Of a stretch of DNA of 64,000 nt, positions 25,611 through 32,847 are shown one piece after another; position 1 is the stretch's first letter, and each line of letters starts with the position of its first letter. The stretch is from Poriferisodalis sp965221195 (lineage in GTDB: Bacteria; Actinomycetota; Acidimicrobiia; Acidimicrobiales; Poriferisodalaceae), in the NCBI GenBank assembly GCA_965221195.1, contig OZ244864.1, positions 1,984,001-2,048,000 of the forward strand, given 5' to 3'. Position numbers and translations under genes: made by a program. The notes beneath the pieces were generated by a model. It did no database searches and was not told the origin of the DNA. It was given only the letters and a program-made list of their open reading frames with translations.

Positions 25611-26924
25611 TCAGTCGCTGAGTTCGCTTTCGGTGACGACTGGTCGGCCCGACAGCACCGTGTGACGCACCCGGCCGGTGAGTGTCTGGTTGGCCCACGG
25701 AGAGTTGAGGCTGCGCGATTGCAGCGACTCAGCATGCACGGTCCAAGTCTCAGCTGGGTCGAAGACGGCGATGTTGGCCGACGAGCCTGCCGCTATCGGC
25801 TGCCCGTGGCCGTCAATACCGGCAATGCGCGCTGGTGCTGTTGAGACCGCCTCCACAAATCGCGCTGGAGTCATCTGGCCGCTGTTCACCAGTTCGCTCC
25901 ATACAACAGCGGCCATGGTTTCGACGCCGATCATGCCCGGCGCCGCTTCGGCCAAGCTGCGGTCTTTGAGGGAGGGATGGTGCGGGGCGTGATCGGTTGC
26001 GACGGCATCGAGTGAGCCGTCTGCGATGGCGCGCCGCAGCGCCGTCACGTCGCTGGCCAAGCGCAGCGGGGGGTTCATTTTGGCGGTCGTGCCGAGGCGC
26101 GCTATGTCGTTTTCGGTGAGCACTAAGTGCTGCGGGGTGACTTCTGCTGTTACTGCAACGCCGTCTTGCTTGGCTTGGGCGACGAGATGCATCGCCTCAG
26201 CGGTGGACAGATGCAGTACGTGATAGCGGCCGCCGGTGCGTCGGGCGAGTTCGATGTCGCGTTTCACCACCGAGATTTCTGCTGCAGCTGGCCGTCCGCG
26301 CAGCCCCAAACGTTCCGAGGTTGCGCCTGCGTTGATGACACCACCCGCGACCAGTGTTGGGTCTTCGGCGTGCTGGCTGATGACCGAACCAGCCAGCGTG
26401 ACGGTCGCGCCGAGCGCTGCTTCCATGAGCGCATCGTCGGCTACGCAGTCTCCGTCGTCGGTGAAGACGCGCACACCGGTGGCGTACAGCGCCGCAAGGT
26501 CAACAAGCCGCTGTCCTGCACGGTCTGCGGTGACGCACGCCGAGGTGCGGACATCGCATGGCATGTCGGTGGCTAGCGCCAGCACCTCAGCAACCATTGC
26601 GGGGGTGTCGATCGGCGGGTTTGTGTTGGGCATCATCAAGCAGGCCGTCACTCCCCCCATAGCGGCACCCGCGGCGCCTGAGGCGATGTCTTCGCTCTCG
26701 GTTCCTCCCGGGGTGCGAAAATGCACCTGAATGTCAACAAAGCCGGGCATGACCCAAGCGTTTGATGCGTCTAGGTGCCGCCGAGCGGCTGGTGCTTGGC
26801 CTGCGGGCACAACAGCGGTGATGATGCCGCCGTCGATAACCACATCAACTGGCTCGCCGTCACCGCTGGTATCAGCCAGTCGACCCGCTGAGATCACCAG
26901 TTCCGCCGCCATGCCGTCCACCAT
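25611..26924 (-). CDS. pyrC: dihydroorotase
   Basis: 437 residues of the amidohydrolase superfamily, class I dihydroorotase, third step of pyrimidine synthesis. Seen: PGFVDIQVHFRTPGGTESED, MMPNTNPPIDTP, the metal-binding HVLHLSTAEA, and the signature ATDHAPHHPSLKD. The usual DxHxH metal motif is DIQVH, so the first His is Gln. That variant also occurs in some other bacterial dihydroorotases and does not by itself imply inactivity, though an allantoinase or hydantoinase-like role cannot be excluded. Starts at ATG 26924 or 26912. Confidence 0.85.
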   Translation of the reverse strand: MVDGMAAELVISAGRLADTSGDGEPVDVVIDGGIITAVVPAGQAPAARRHLDASNAWVMPGFVDIQVHFRTPGGTESEDIASGAAGAAMGGVTACLMMPNTNPPIDTPAMVAEVLALATDMPCDVRTSACVTADRAGQRLVDLAALYATGVRVFTDDGDCVADDALMEAALGATVTLAGSVISQHAEDPTLVAGGVINAGATSERLGLRGRPAAAEISVVKRDIELARRTGGRYHVLHLSTAEAMHLVAQAKQDGVAVTAEVTPQHLVLTENDIARLGTTAKMNPPLRLASDVTALRRAIADGSLDAVATDHAPHHPSLKDRSLAEAAPGMIGVETMAAVVWSELVNSGQMTPARFVEAVSTAPARIAGIDGHGQPIAAGSSANIAVFDPAETWTVHAESLQSRSLNSPWANQTLTGRVRHTVLSGRPVVTESELSD

Positions 26925-26967
26925 ATGAGCTAGAAAGCCTATGAGCTAGAAGGCATATGAGCTAGCA
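26923..26967. repeat. 16-nt tandem repeat
   Basis: Three degenerate copies of ATATGAGCTAGAAAGC directly upstream of pyrC, overlapping its start codon region. Confidence 0.8.
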
Positions 26968-27064
26968 CGCTGATGAGTTCGACACAGAAGTGCTCACACC
27001 GTTCGACATGTTGCGTACCGAGAGTGCCCAATTTGTCCTCAAAGATCAGAGTAGCTAACTGACG

Positions 27065-27184
27065 ATGTCTACCCCAGTTGACCGCGCTGATGAGGCTGAG
27101 GATCGCCGCGAACTTGAGGCTGCCCGGGCTGAAGACGACTATGTGCCGTGGGAAGAGGCTAAGGCTGCACTCGGACTTGAGTGA
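27065..27184 (+). CDS. RelB-like antitoxin (short)
   Basis: A 39-residue acidic ORF (MSTPVDRADEAEDRRELEAA onward) ending in YVPWEEAKAALGLE, which resembles the C-terminal toxin-binding tail of actinobacterial RelB/DUF6290-type antitoxins (PWEQVKADLGL). The usual N-terminal DNA-binding part is missing or very short. The RelE remnant follows 25 nt downstream. Confidence 0.55.
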   Translation: MSTPVDRADEAEDRRELEAARAEDDYVPWEEAKAALGLE

Positions 27185-27209
27185 ACTAGCTCATCAGTGA
27201 GCCAGTGCA

Positions 27210-27320
27210 GTGAACCAGTACACGGTTGAGATCTCCCGCCGGGCAGTCAAGGCGCTCGCCCGACTCGTTATTCAAGTCGTCTGGGTAGGCCATCGCCGCG
27301 ATGTCTACCGAAACCCTTGA
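27210..27320 (+). pseudogene. RelE/ParE toxin with internal deletion
   Basis: A 36-codon frame that starts like RelE toxins (NQYTVEISRRAVKALARL) and then jumps directly to a RelE C-terminus (VVWVGHRRDVYR), skipping the central ~45-50 residues. The deletion is in frame. The fold and the catalytic centre would be lost, so I take it as a dead toxin next to its antitoxin. Confidence 0.6.
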
Positions 27321-27331
27321 TTCCATTGGTG

Positions 27332-28690
27332 CTAAGGGGTTTCGGTGAACGACTGCGGATGTGGAGGTTCTTCCGATGCACTTCCAGCGGCTACCTCTAC
27401 CTCAGCGCGACGTTCTAGGCGCGGCGCCGTGGGTGTCACGGAGCGAAGGTTTTGAAGTACTTCGCCGTAGAAGGTTTCCACAGCGTCAAGAACTGAATCA
27501 ATGAAACCGGCCTTGCGAGCCGAGCGACGGCCCTGCCCCATCTCTGAGCGGCGAACCACGCGGAACCGGACAGGTTCATTGCGGGATTCGTCGAGTCCAG
27601 CTCGAGAATCCTCGATTAGTTGGTGCAAGGCCGCCACCGTTGGTGTCTTAGAACGATGCGTGTAGGCCTCGACGATCAGATCTTCCTCTGTGTCGCGCAA
27701 TTGGCGGGTCAACCAGCTAACGCGAGCACGGCCGCCCCGGTCGCGTGGCGCATCGAACGTTGCGCTAGTCGTAACGAGTCGAGCCTTGAGATCGGCGGTC
27801 ACGTTGATGTCCGTGATTGTGTCTGGTACTCGGAGCGTGCCCGCAAGCGTGCCTTCGTCGCACAATGAGTCAACAAAGGTACGGTTTCGCAACCGCGCGT
27901 CGAGACGGTGTGCCCGAGGTATGACTTCTTGGACATCGTGACCGATTTTGCTGCCGAGTTTCAATGCAGCGAACCTGAGCAGTTGGTCCCATCGTTGGCA
28001 GATTTCGATCACAGCGCTGTCTCGTCGGTCGAGCGTTCCTTCGCGGGCGCCGTCGCGCACGTCCGTCCAGTTCGAGCCCATATCAGAGAATTCCAAGGCG
28101 CCTGACTTGGGGTGCTCGAGATATCGGATAAGCTCGTGGAGTATCCACGCTTGCTCGGGGTCGTCAACACCGCGATGCGCATGTTCCTTCACGGCTTCGG
28201 AAAGGATCATCGCCCATGACAGGTGGTACACCTTGACCTTGGAATTGGACGGCACCCGTAGCTGGTCGGTCGGGTGAACATCGGGTGACGGTGCGATCTC
28301 ATTAGAGATAGTGATGACGCAGTCGTAGCCGCACTCACGGGCCAGTTTCACATACTCGCTGATTTGCTCGGCATCAAGCGCGGAGTTGCCTGTCTTGGCT
28401 TCGATGAGTGCTTCGAATTTGCTCTTGCTGCCGAACGTGACTCGCACGAGACCGTCTGGACGCACGGTATGACCGTCGGCCATCTTGTGCGTGACTTCCG
28501 TGTAGACCTCTACTGACGCGCGCGCACTGTTCGTCGCTCCCAAGGGTGTGAGGAGCGCCTTTGAGAACGGGCGCACAATCGAGAGCACTGCCAACAGCGC
28601 AGAGACTGCTCTGGTCTCCGCCTCCTGAGGTCCTGTGCTGCCGGCTATTGGTATCAGTCGCGCCGTCTCTGCGTTGAACTCCACTGTCAC
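27332..28690 (-). CDS. PD-(D/E)xK nuclease-like protein, unknown
   Basis: 452 residues from GTG 28690. The N-terminal third has the pattern of a PD-(D/E)xK fold: TVRPDGLVRVTF, then FEALIEAKTGNSAL, then QISEYVKLARECGYD. These could supply the D, E and K residues and the following helix. After that, CVITISN and a mostly helical C-terminal half with RLRNRTFVDSLCDEG are not familiar. No partner methylase or helicase is adjacent, so if it is a nuclease it would act as a lone accessory or defence gene inside the island. Confidence 0.6.
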   Translation of the reverse strand: MTVEFNAETARLIPIAGSTGPQEAETRAVSALLAVLSIVRPFSKALLTPLGATNSARASVEVYTEVTHKMADGHTVRPDGLVRVTFGSKSKFEALIEAKTGNSALDAEQISEYVKLARECGYDCVITISNEIAPSPDVHPTDQLRVPSNSKVKVYHLSWAMILSEAVKEHAHRGVDDPEQAWILHELIRYLEHPKSGALEFSDMGSNWTDVRDGAREGTLDRRDSAVIEICQRWDQLLRFAALKLGSKIGHDVQEVIPRAHRLDARLRNRTFVDSLCDEGTLAGTLRVPDTITDINVTADLKARLVTTSATFDAPRDRGGRARVSWLTRQLRDTEEDLIVEAYTHRSKTPTVAALHQLIEDSRAGLDESRNEPVRFRVVRRSEMGQGRRSARKAGFIDSVLDAVETFYGEVLQNLRSVTPTAPRLERRAEVEVAAGSASEEPPHPQSFTETP

Positions 28691-28823
28691 TCCCGCTCAG
28701 ATGCAAACATGGCGCACTGTAGTACCGACCGGCCATATTGACCCATCAATCGCAAATTCCAGTGGACTTGGTCCACCTTCAGCAGGGCGGAGAGAGTTTA
28801 GGCCCCAGAATCCGTTGCGACAG

Positions 28824-29255
28824 CTACGCGTCAATCGCTTGGTACTTGATACCCACGCCAGCCATTGCGGCCCGGATTCTCGGTCCGTCGTCGCCCGACC
28901 AAACGCACAAGGGAGCTCTTAGGTGTTCCGCGGCGGCTACAGCTTCAGCTCCGAGCGTGGACAGCCGGTAGGTCATGGCTAGCTCTGCCATGCGAAACGC
29001 CAGCAAACGCATAGGCAGGATGTAGCAGTCGTCGCCGAGCATTACGAGACGTCGAGCGAGCTCTCGTCTGGCTGCTGTCGGCCATGAGCCCGTCAACGCT
29101 CCGCCAGACGCTGAGACGAGACTCCGACTGAGACGCACCAGGTAGAGATTCGTGGTCGCCACTGAGTGTTCTGCTAACAGCCGATCAAGACTTGGCCTGA
29201 TGTCGTCTGCAAGAAGGTCGCGTAACAAGTGGTCGTCTAGAACGACGTGGCTCAC
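28824..29255 (-). CDS. vapC: PIN-domain toxin (VapC-like)
   Basis: 143 residues. It begins VVLDDHLLRDLLADD (conserved Asp of the PIN fold) and ends with STLGAEAVAAAEHLRAPLCV, where PIN proteins have the acidic xDAxxVALAE helix and following strand. Some acidic positions look weak, so activity is not certain. Its GTG overlaps the antitoxin stop (GTGA), as in many vapBC operons. Confidence 0.65.
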   Translation of the reverse strand: MSHVVLDDHLLRDLLADDIRPSLDRLLAEHSVATTNLYLVRLSRSLVSASGGALTGSWPTAARRELARRLVMLGDDCYILPMRLLAFRMAELAMTYRLSTLGAEAVAAAEHLRAPLCVWSGDDGPRIRAAMAGVGIKYQAIDA

Positions 29256-29491
29256 GTAGTTGCAAGTTCCGTGTCGTCGCCCAAAGACTCAACGAACGCA
29301 GCGTGGGCTTCGCGGCTCAAAATGTCGCCAAGAAACCGCCGCCCTTGTCCGACGGGCAAGGTGAGTACCCCGAAGCCCAGATCAACAACGTCAACTGGTC
29401 CTCCGTCGTCAAGTTCCCAACGGTGACGTGCAGCGGCCGGCAACGACATCTGCCCAGACGATGAGACCAAATACTCCCTCACTGCACTCAT
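29252..29491 (-). CDS. vapB: AbrB/MazE-type antitoxin (VapB-like)
   Basis: About 79 residues from ATG 29491. SSSGQMSLPAAARHRWELDD is the swapped-hairpin AbrB DNA-binding signature, followed by GGPVDVVDLGFGVLTLP. The C-terminal tail should neutralise the overlapping PIN-domain gene. The frame is open to 29530, but the first 13 codons are not family-like. Confidence 0.75.
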   Translation of the reverse strand: MSAVREYLVSSSGQMSLPAAARHRWELDDGGPVDVVDLGFGVLTLPVGQGRRFLGDILSREAHAAFVESLGDDTELATT

Positions 29492-29573
29492 GCGCACGAC
29501 TCTACTTGGTAAGTGAGCCCAATCCACCAAGTTTTGATGTGTCTAGTTGCCGCTGAGCGGCGATACTGAGACA

Positions 29574-29745
29574 GTGAGTGCTCGAGTAGAGGTCAGGCCT
29601 GCGCTGTTGCGTTGGGCTCGTCGCAGGTCGGGTATCGGCGAGGAGGTGTGGTCCAAGCGCTTTCCGAATTTTGATGCTTGGGTTAGTGGCGAAGCGCAAC
29701 CCACTGTGCGCCAGTTGCAGGATTTCGCCGCCAAGCTGCAAGTGA
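29574..29745 (+). pseudogene. fragment of an XRE/ImmA-type regulator
   Basis: From GTG 29574 the reading frame encodes VSARVEVRPALLRWARRRSG and then WSKRFPNFDAWVSGEAQPTV, the N-terminal helix-turn-helix of XRE-ImmA/IrrE proteins. After about residue 57 the sequence stops matching and runs into a minus-strand fragment of another gene. The frame stays open to 29888, but its last part is antisense noise. Confidence 0.55.
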
Positions 29746-29821
29746 ACGCCGCCAACGCTTTTGACAGCAGTTCGACAGTGACTTCGCCGCCAAGCCGCAG
29801 GCGAATCTCGTCATCGCGCAT
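29740..29821 (-). pseudogene. N-terminal remnant of a small accessory protein family
   Basis: Begins at ATG 29821: MRDDEIRLRLGGEVTVELL, continuing about 10 residues before running antisense through the XRE fragment. The same opening pattern (DDEVRLPVSGKMTVE) reappears at 30030-30185, so both come from one family. Function unknown. Confidence 0.4.
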
Positions 29822-30029
29822 AGCGCGGATAGTACCTCAGGCATCAGGTGGCCAGCCGATCAAGGATGCGCTTGTGGCGCTCCATTGAGACGGCAAGCCG
29901 GTGCTGGAAGTTTGAGCCTTCGCGAAAACGTGGGATTTGGGTTGCTGGGTTCGGTGGGGTCAGGTTAGTAGCAGGCCTCGGGCCTAGTAGTTGGCGTGGT
30001 TGGTGAAGCCGCGGACTTTGCGTCGGGTG

Positions 30030-30185
30030 CTAATGGTCATCTTGCATGCGGCGGACAAGCACTTCGGCTGGTTCGTGTGTCTTGTGCACCCCCTGAACGG
30101 CGCGACATGCGCTACCGGCTTCGGTAGATGACATCTGAGGCTCGACCGTCATTTTGCCGCTCACCGGCAAACGAACTTCATCGTC
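30030..30185 (-). pseudogene. internally deleted copy of the same small family
   Basis: 51 codons with no clear start, opening DDEVRLPVSGKMTVE and ending THEPAEVLVRRMQDDH. Its end matches the C-terminal remnant at 30950-31040. Together with 29740-29821 it suggests three decayed members of one family. The rest of the gap 29889-30323 shows no other gene I can support. Confidence 0.45.
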
Positions 30186-30323
30186 GCTTGGTCGTAGATC
30201 GTGAAGTAGCGCTGTGATGTGGACGACCCAGCAAGCACTTGTGCCATGGACCTGTCGTCAAGCGCAGCGATGAACTCGACGTGTGCGAATACCTGCTCTC
30301 CGAGATAGCCGTCGCTGTGTCAA

Positions 30324-30641
30324 TTACCTGCGGGCCGACAGGATTTGAGTGCCGTAGCAGGCTTGCGCGGCAGCGGCAGAGGTGCCGAGCAGTTCGCCGA
30401 TGCGCTCCCATGAGGTGCCCTCGTCTCGCGCCCAGCAGACAGCTTCGACGATTTGGTTGTGGCTGACTTCGGTGGGGGCCTCTATGGTGCGTTCCGCGTT
30501 CACCACAAGGTTGAGCCACGTCTCATGTCGAGGGCCGGGTAGGCGCCCTAGCCAGTCGATCGAGTGGAAGTACTCGCAGATCTCGTCTGCGTGCTCGCCG
30601 TTGTCGTCCTGCATCCATGCGTCAAAGTCGGGCTTGGTCAT
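30324..30641 (-). CDS. HTH-containing antitoxin-like protein
   Basis: 105 residues. The C-terminal half (HNQIVEAVCWARDEGTSWER, then IGELLGTSAAAAQACYG) has the helix-turn-helix pattern seen in antitoxins that follow small toxin genes. The N-terminal half is acidic and unfamiliar. ATG 30641 overlaps the stop of the upstream gene (ATGA), so the two are translated as a pair. Confidence 0.55.
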   Translation of the reverse strand: MTKPDFDAWMQDDNGEHADEICEYFHSIDWLGRLPGPRHETWLNLVVNAERTIEAPTEVSHNQIVEAVCWARDEGTSWERIGELLGTSAAAAQACYGTQILSARR

Positions 30642-30925
30642 GCTGGCCTCAAACTGCTCGGTCGTGCGGGCATAGCGTGCAGTATCAGGTAGGTGTTGGT
30701 GTCAGGGTCGTGTCGAAACCCTACTTCCAGCAGACTGCCGTCGTGCTGTGCGCCGGTGCTCATGATGAATCCGTCGTCTTGGAAGTCAGTGGTCATCGCG
30801 TTTCGGTATGCGTGCAAGATGTCCCCGTCGCTGATGCCGAGGCGAGAATGCGGATGCCGGGTGCGTGATTGACCATCGGCGGACGAACCGACGCAGTCGG
30901 ATTCAAAGATTCCAATACTTTTCAT
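30638..30925 (-). CDS. toxin-like small protein, upstream gene of the pair
   Basis: 95 residues. GISDGDILHAYRNAM and a later LLEVGFRHDPDTNTYLILHA resemble a widespread class of small toxin-like proteins (HGISDEDILHA ... LLEVVVL ... VIHAMPMR) usually encoded just upstream of an HTH antitoxin. The first ~30 residues are not family-like; no later ATG fits well. The partner gene overlaps by 4 nt. Confidence 0.55.
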   Translation of the reverse strand: MKSIGIFESDCVGSSADGQSRTRHPHSRLGISDGDILHAYRNAMTTDFQDDGFIMSTGAQHDGSLLEVGFRHDPDTNTYLILHAMPARPSSLRPA

Positions 30926-30949
30926 GGTATTTCGTTGGCGCGTCGTGGG

Positions 30950-31040
30950 CTATTGGCTGTCGCGCATGCGTCGGACAAGCACTTCGGCGGGTTCATGCGT
31001 CTTGAGTACTCCGCGGGCGGAGCGATATGCGCTGAGGCAC
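30950..31040 (-). pseudogene. C-terminal remnant of the small accessory family
   Basis: On the minus strand the frame ends SARGVLKTHEPAEVLVRRMR and two more codons before TAG, nearly the same as the end of the remnant at 30030-30185. The DNA match runs from about 30956 to 31033 against 30037 to 30112. The upstream part is lost at the border of the proteasome-like gene. Confidence 0.5.
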
Positions 31041-31142
31041 CGCGTTGTCGCCACATCGTCAGGTGCTGTTGGCGTAGACACGAAATCAATTCGTTTGCGT
31101 GTGGCAGATCGGTGTAAGGATGCGCAGTCGAAAGGGGAGTCC

Positions 31143-32459
31143 GTGACGGCTGAGGTTGTGATCCTGAATCGTGAAGCCGTAGCTGTCGCGGCAGACAGCG
31201 CGGCCACCGTCGTCGGCCGAGGCCCCAAGATCTACAACACTGCCAACAAGCTGTTCCTCCTCTCGTCGGTGGCACCAGTGGCGGTGATGATCTACGGCGC
31301 AGGCACATTTGGCCCTGTCCCTTGGGAGACGGTTGTGAAGGAGTACCGCAGGACACGCGGTGCCCGATCCTTCGGGACGGTCGCTGAGTACGCCGCTGAC
31401 TTCATCGACCATCTGGCAGACCTGACTCAGCATGTGACCCGGGCCGAGCAACTTGAGCGTGTCTTGATGACTGCGCGCTGGGAGCTTGAGGCGATCCGCG
31501 GCGTTGTGGAAGATGAAGTCACTGATGCAATGGCCGATGGCACTGCACTGGACGACTCCGCGGTCATTGGGCGCATCCTTGCCGAAATCGAGGCAGCTAT
31601 CGAGCGACTCACCGGCAGCACATTCATTGAAGGACTTGGCGCCACGGTCGTTGAGCGCGAGATCGGCAGCGCTGTGCCTGATTGGCCCGGCCTTGTCGCT
31701 GCTGCCTTCTGGGGTATGCCTGTTGACGCTCGCGTTGTTCGTCGTGCAAGGGTTCTCGTGTGCACATCGTTGCGGTTGGCGGATCGGTCGCCTAGAAGCG
31801 GTGGAGTGGTCGTGACGGGGTTCGGTGAATCTGAGATATTTCCCGCGCTTTCGCACTATCTCCTTGACGGCGTGGTAGCGAACCGAGTACGAGCACGGTC
31901 GGACGGCGGCCTCAGTATCGGTGGCGACCGGTCGGCAAGTATCTGCCCGTTTGCGCAAGAGGACATGGTTGCCGCGTTCATGGACGGCGTGCATCCCGGC
32001 TTCCGATTGGCTCTTGATGAGTTCGTGGACAGCACCGTAGCCATGCTCATCGAGCGCCTCTGCGGCATCGTCAAAGACTCGCTTACCGCAGCGGCCTACG
32101 GGCAACTGCAAGACGAGATGCGTGAGGCTCGGGACTGGGTCACCACGCACTTCGAGAGCGAGCTGGCGGAATATCTTGAGCGGAACAATTCAGGGCCGAT
32201 CATGTCGGTTGTGGAGGTGCTGCCCAAAGAGGAGCTGGCAGCGATGGCCGAGGCGCTCGTGAACCTGACCTCGTTCAAGCGAAGAGTCACACCTGGGGTT
32301 GAGACTGTGGGCGGCCCCATCGATGTCGCTGTGATATCAAAGGGCGACGGTCTCGTGTGGATCAAGCGCAAGCACTATTTCGACCCTGATCTGAATTATC
32401 GGTACTTTGAACGCGACCGCCGACTCAGCTATTCTCGCAGACCAGAAGGAGCATCATGA
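31143..32459 (+). CDS. proteasome-like (Ntn-hydrolase fold) protein
   Basis: 438 residues from GTG 31143, placed by AAAGGGGAG seven bases upstream. The first ~110 residues resemble proteasome beta/HslV-type folds: AVAVAADSAATV, then KIYNTANKLFLLSSVAPVAV and MIYGAGTFGPVPWETVV. Proteins of this kind are annotated as hypothetical in scattered bacteria. The N-terminal nucleophile is not certain, because no Thr/Ser/Cys-first processing site is obvious beyond Thr2. The remaining ~300 residues are helical and unfamiliar. A 59-residue gene overlaps its stop. Function unknown; the location in a defence island is suggestive only. Confidence 0.65.
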   Translation: MTAEVVILNREAVAVAADSAATVVGRGPKIYNTANKLFLLSSVAPVAVMIYGAGTFGPVPWETVVKEYRRTRGARSFGTVAEYAADFIDHLADLTQHVTRAEQLERVLMTARWELEAIRGVVEDEVTDAMADGTALDDSAVIGRILAEIEAAIERLTGSTFIEGLGATVVEREIGSAVPDWPGLVAAAFWGMPVDARVVRRARVLVCTSLRLADRSPRSGGVVVTGFGESEIFPALSHYLLDGVVANRVRARSDGGLSIGGDRSASICPFAQEDMVAAFMDGVHPGFRLALDEFVDSTVAMLIERLCGIVKDSLTAAAYGQLQDEMREARDWVTTHFESELAEYLERNNSGPIMSVVEVLPKEELAAMAEALVNLTSFKRRVTPGVETVGGPIDVAVISKGDGLVWIKRKHYFDPDLNYRYFERDRRLSYSRRPEGAS

Positions 32460-32635
32460 CACAGTCACAATATGACGACCTCCGAGAGCGGCTTGCCCGG
32501 TCGCGGGCGATCCGGCTCCTGCCAGGGCCGACAAGACCAGAGGATCCGCGTGAGTTCGGACGCCGGGCCGCCCAGAAAGTCTTCGACCGGTACGTGGAGT
32601 CACGGGAACAGCGAGAGGCCACCGAGAAAAGCTGA
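32456..32635 (+). CDS. small basic partner protein of the Ntn-hydrolase gene
   Basis: A 59-residue, highly charged ORF (MTQSQYDDLRERLARSRAIR onward, ending SREQREATEKS) whose ATG overlaps the preceding stop (ATGA). Codon use is GC3-rich as in neighbours and it is predicted to be helical. The tight overlap says it is translated with the proteasome-like protein. No homolog recognised. Confidence 0.6.
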   Translation: MTQSQYDDLRERLARSRAIRLLPGPTRPEDPREFGRRAAQKVFDRYVESREQREATEKS

Positions 32636-32847
32636 CGCTGACTCCGCCGCTTGTCTATCTTCGGGGTGCCGTTGGCGAGCGGGCGGCAGGACGATGCAGT
32701 AGCGACTGATGCTTCACCGAGCCTTGGCTCGCGGCTTCGTGAGGCCGATTCGTGATGGCGCACGACTCGCTCACTATGGCCGACTACCAACACCGCTAGA
32801 GCGCTTCATGGCGCGGGCGCCGTGCCGAGGGGCGAGAATGGGTACTC

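Noticed and set aside
25611..26924. Loss of the first metal-binding His in pyrC as evidence of a dead enzyme
   Set aside because: Gln at that place occurs in other bacterial dihydroorotases and all other signature residues are present.
29547..29888. The whole 113-codon frame as an intact regulator
   Set aside because: Only about the first 57 residues from GTG 29574 look like an XRE domain; the rest is antisense to another fragment.
31086..32150. A 354-codon frame antisense to the proteasome-like gene
   Set aside because: Its content is a shadow of the plus-strand frame, which has a ribosome-binding site and family similarity.
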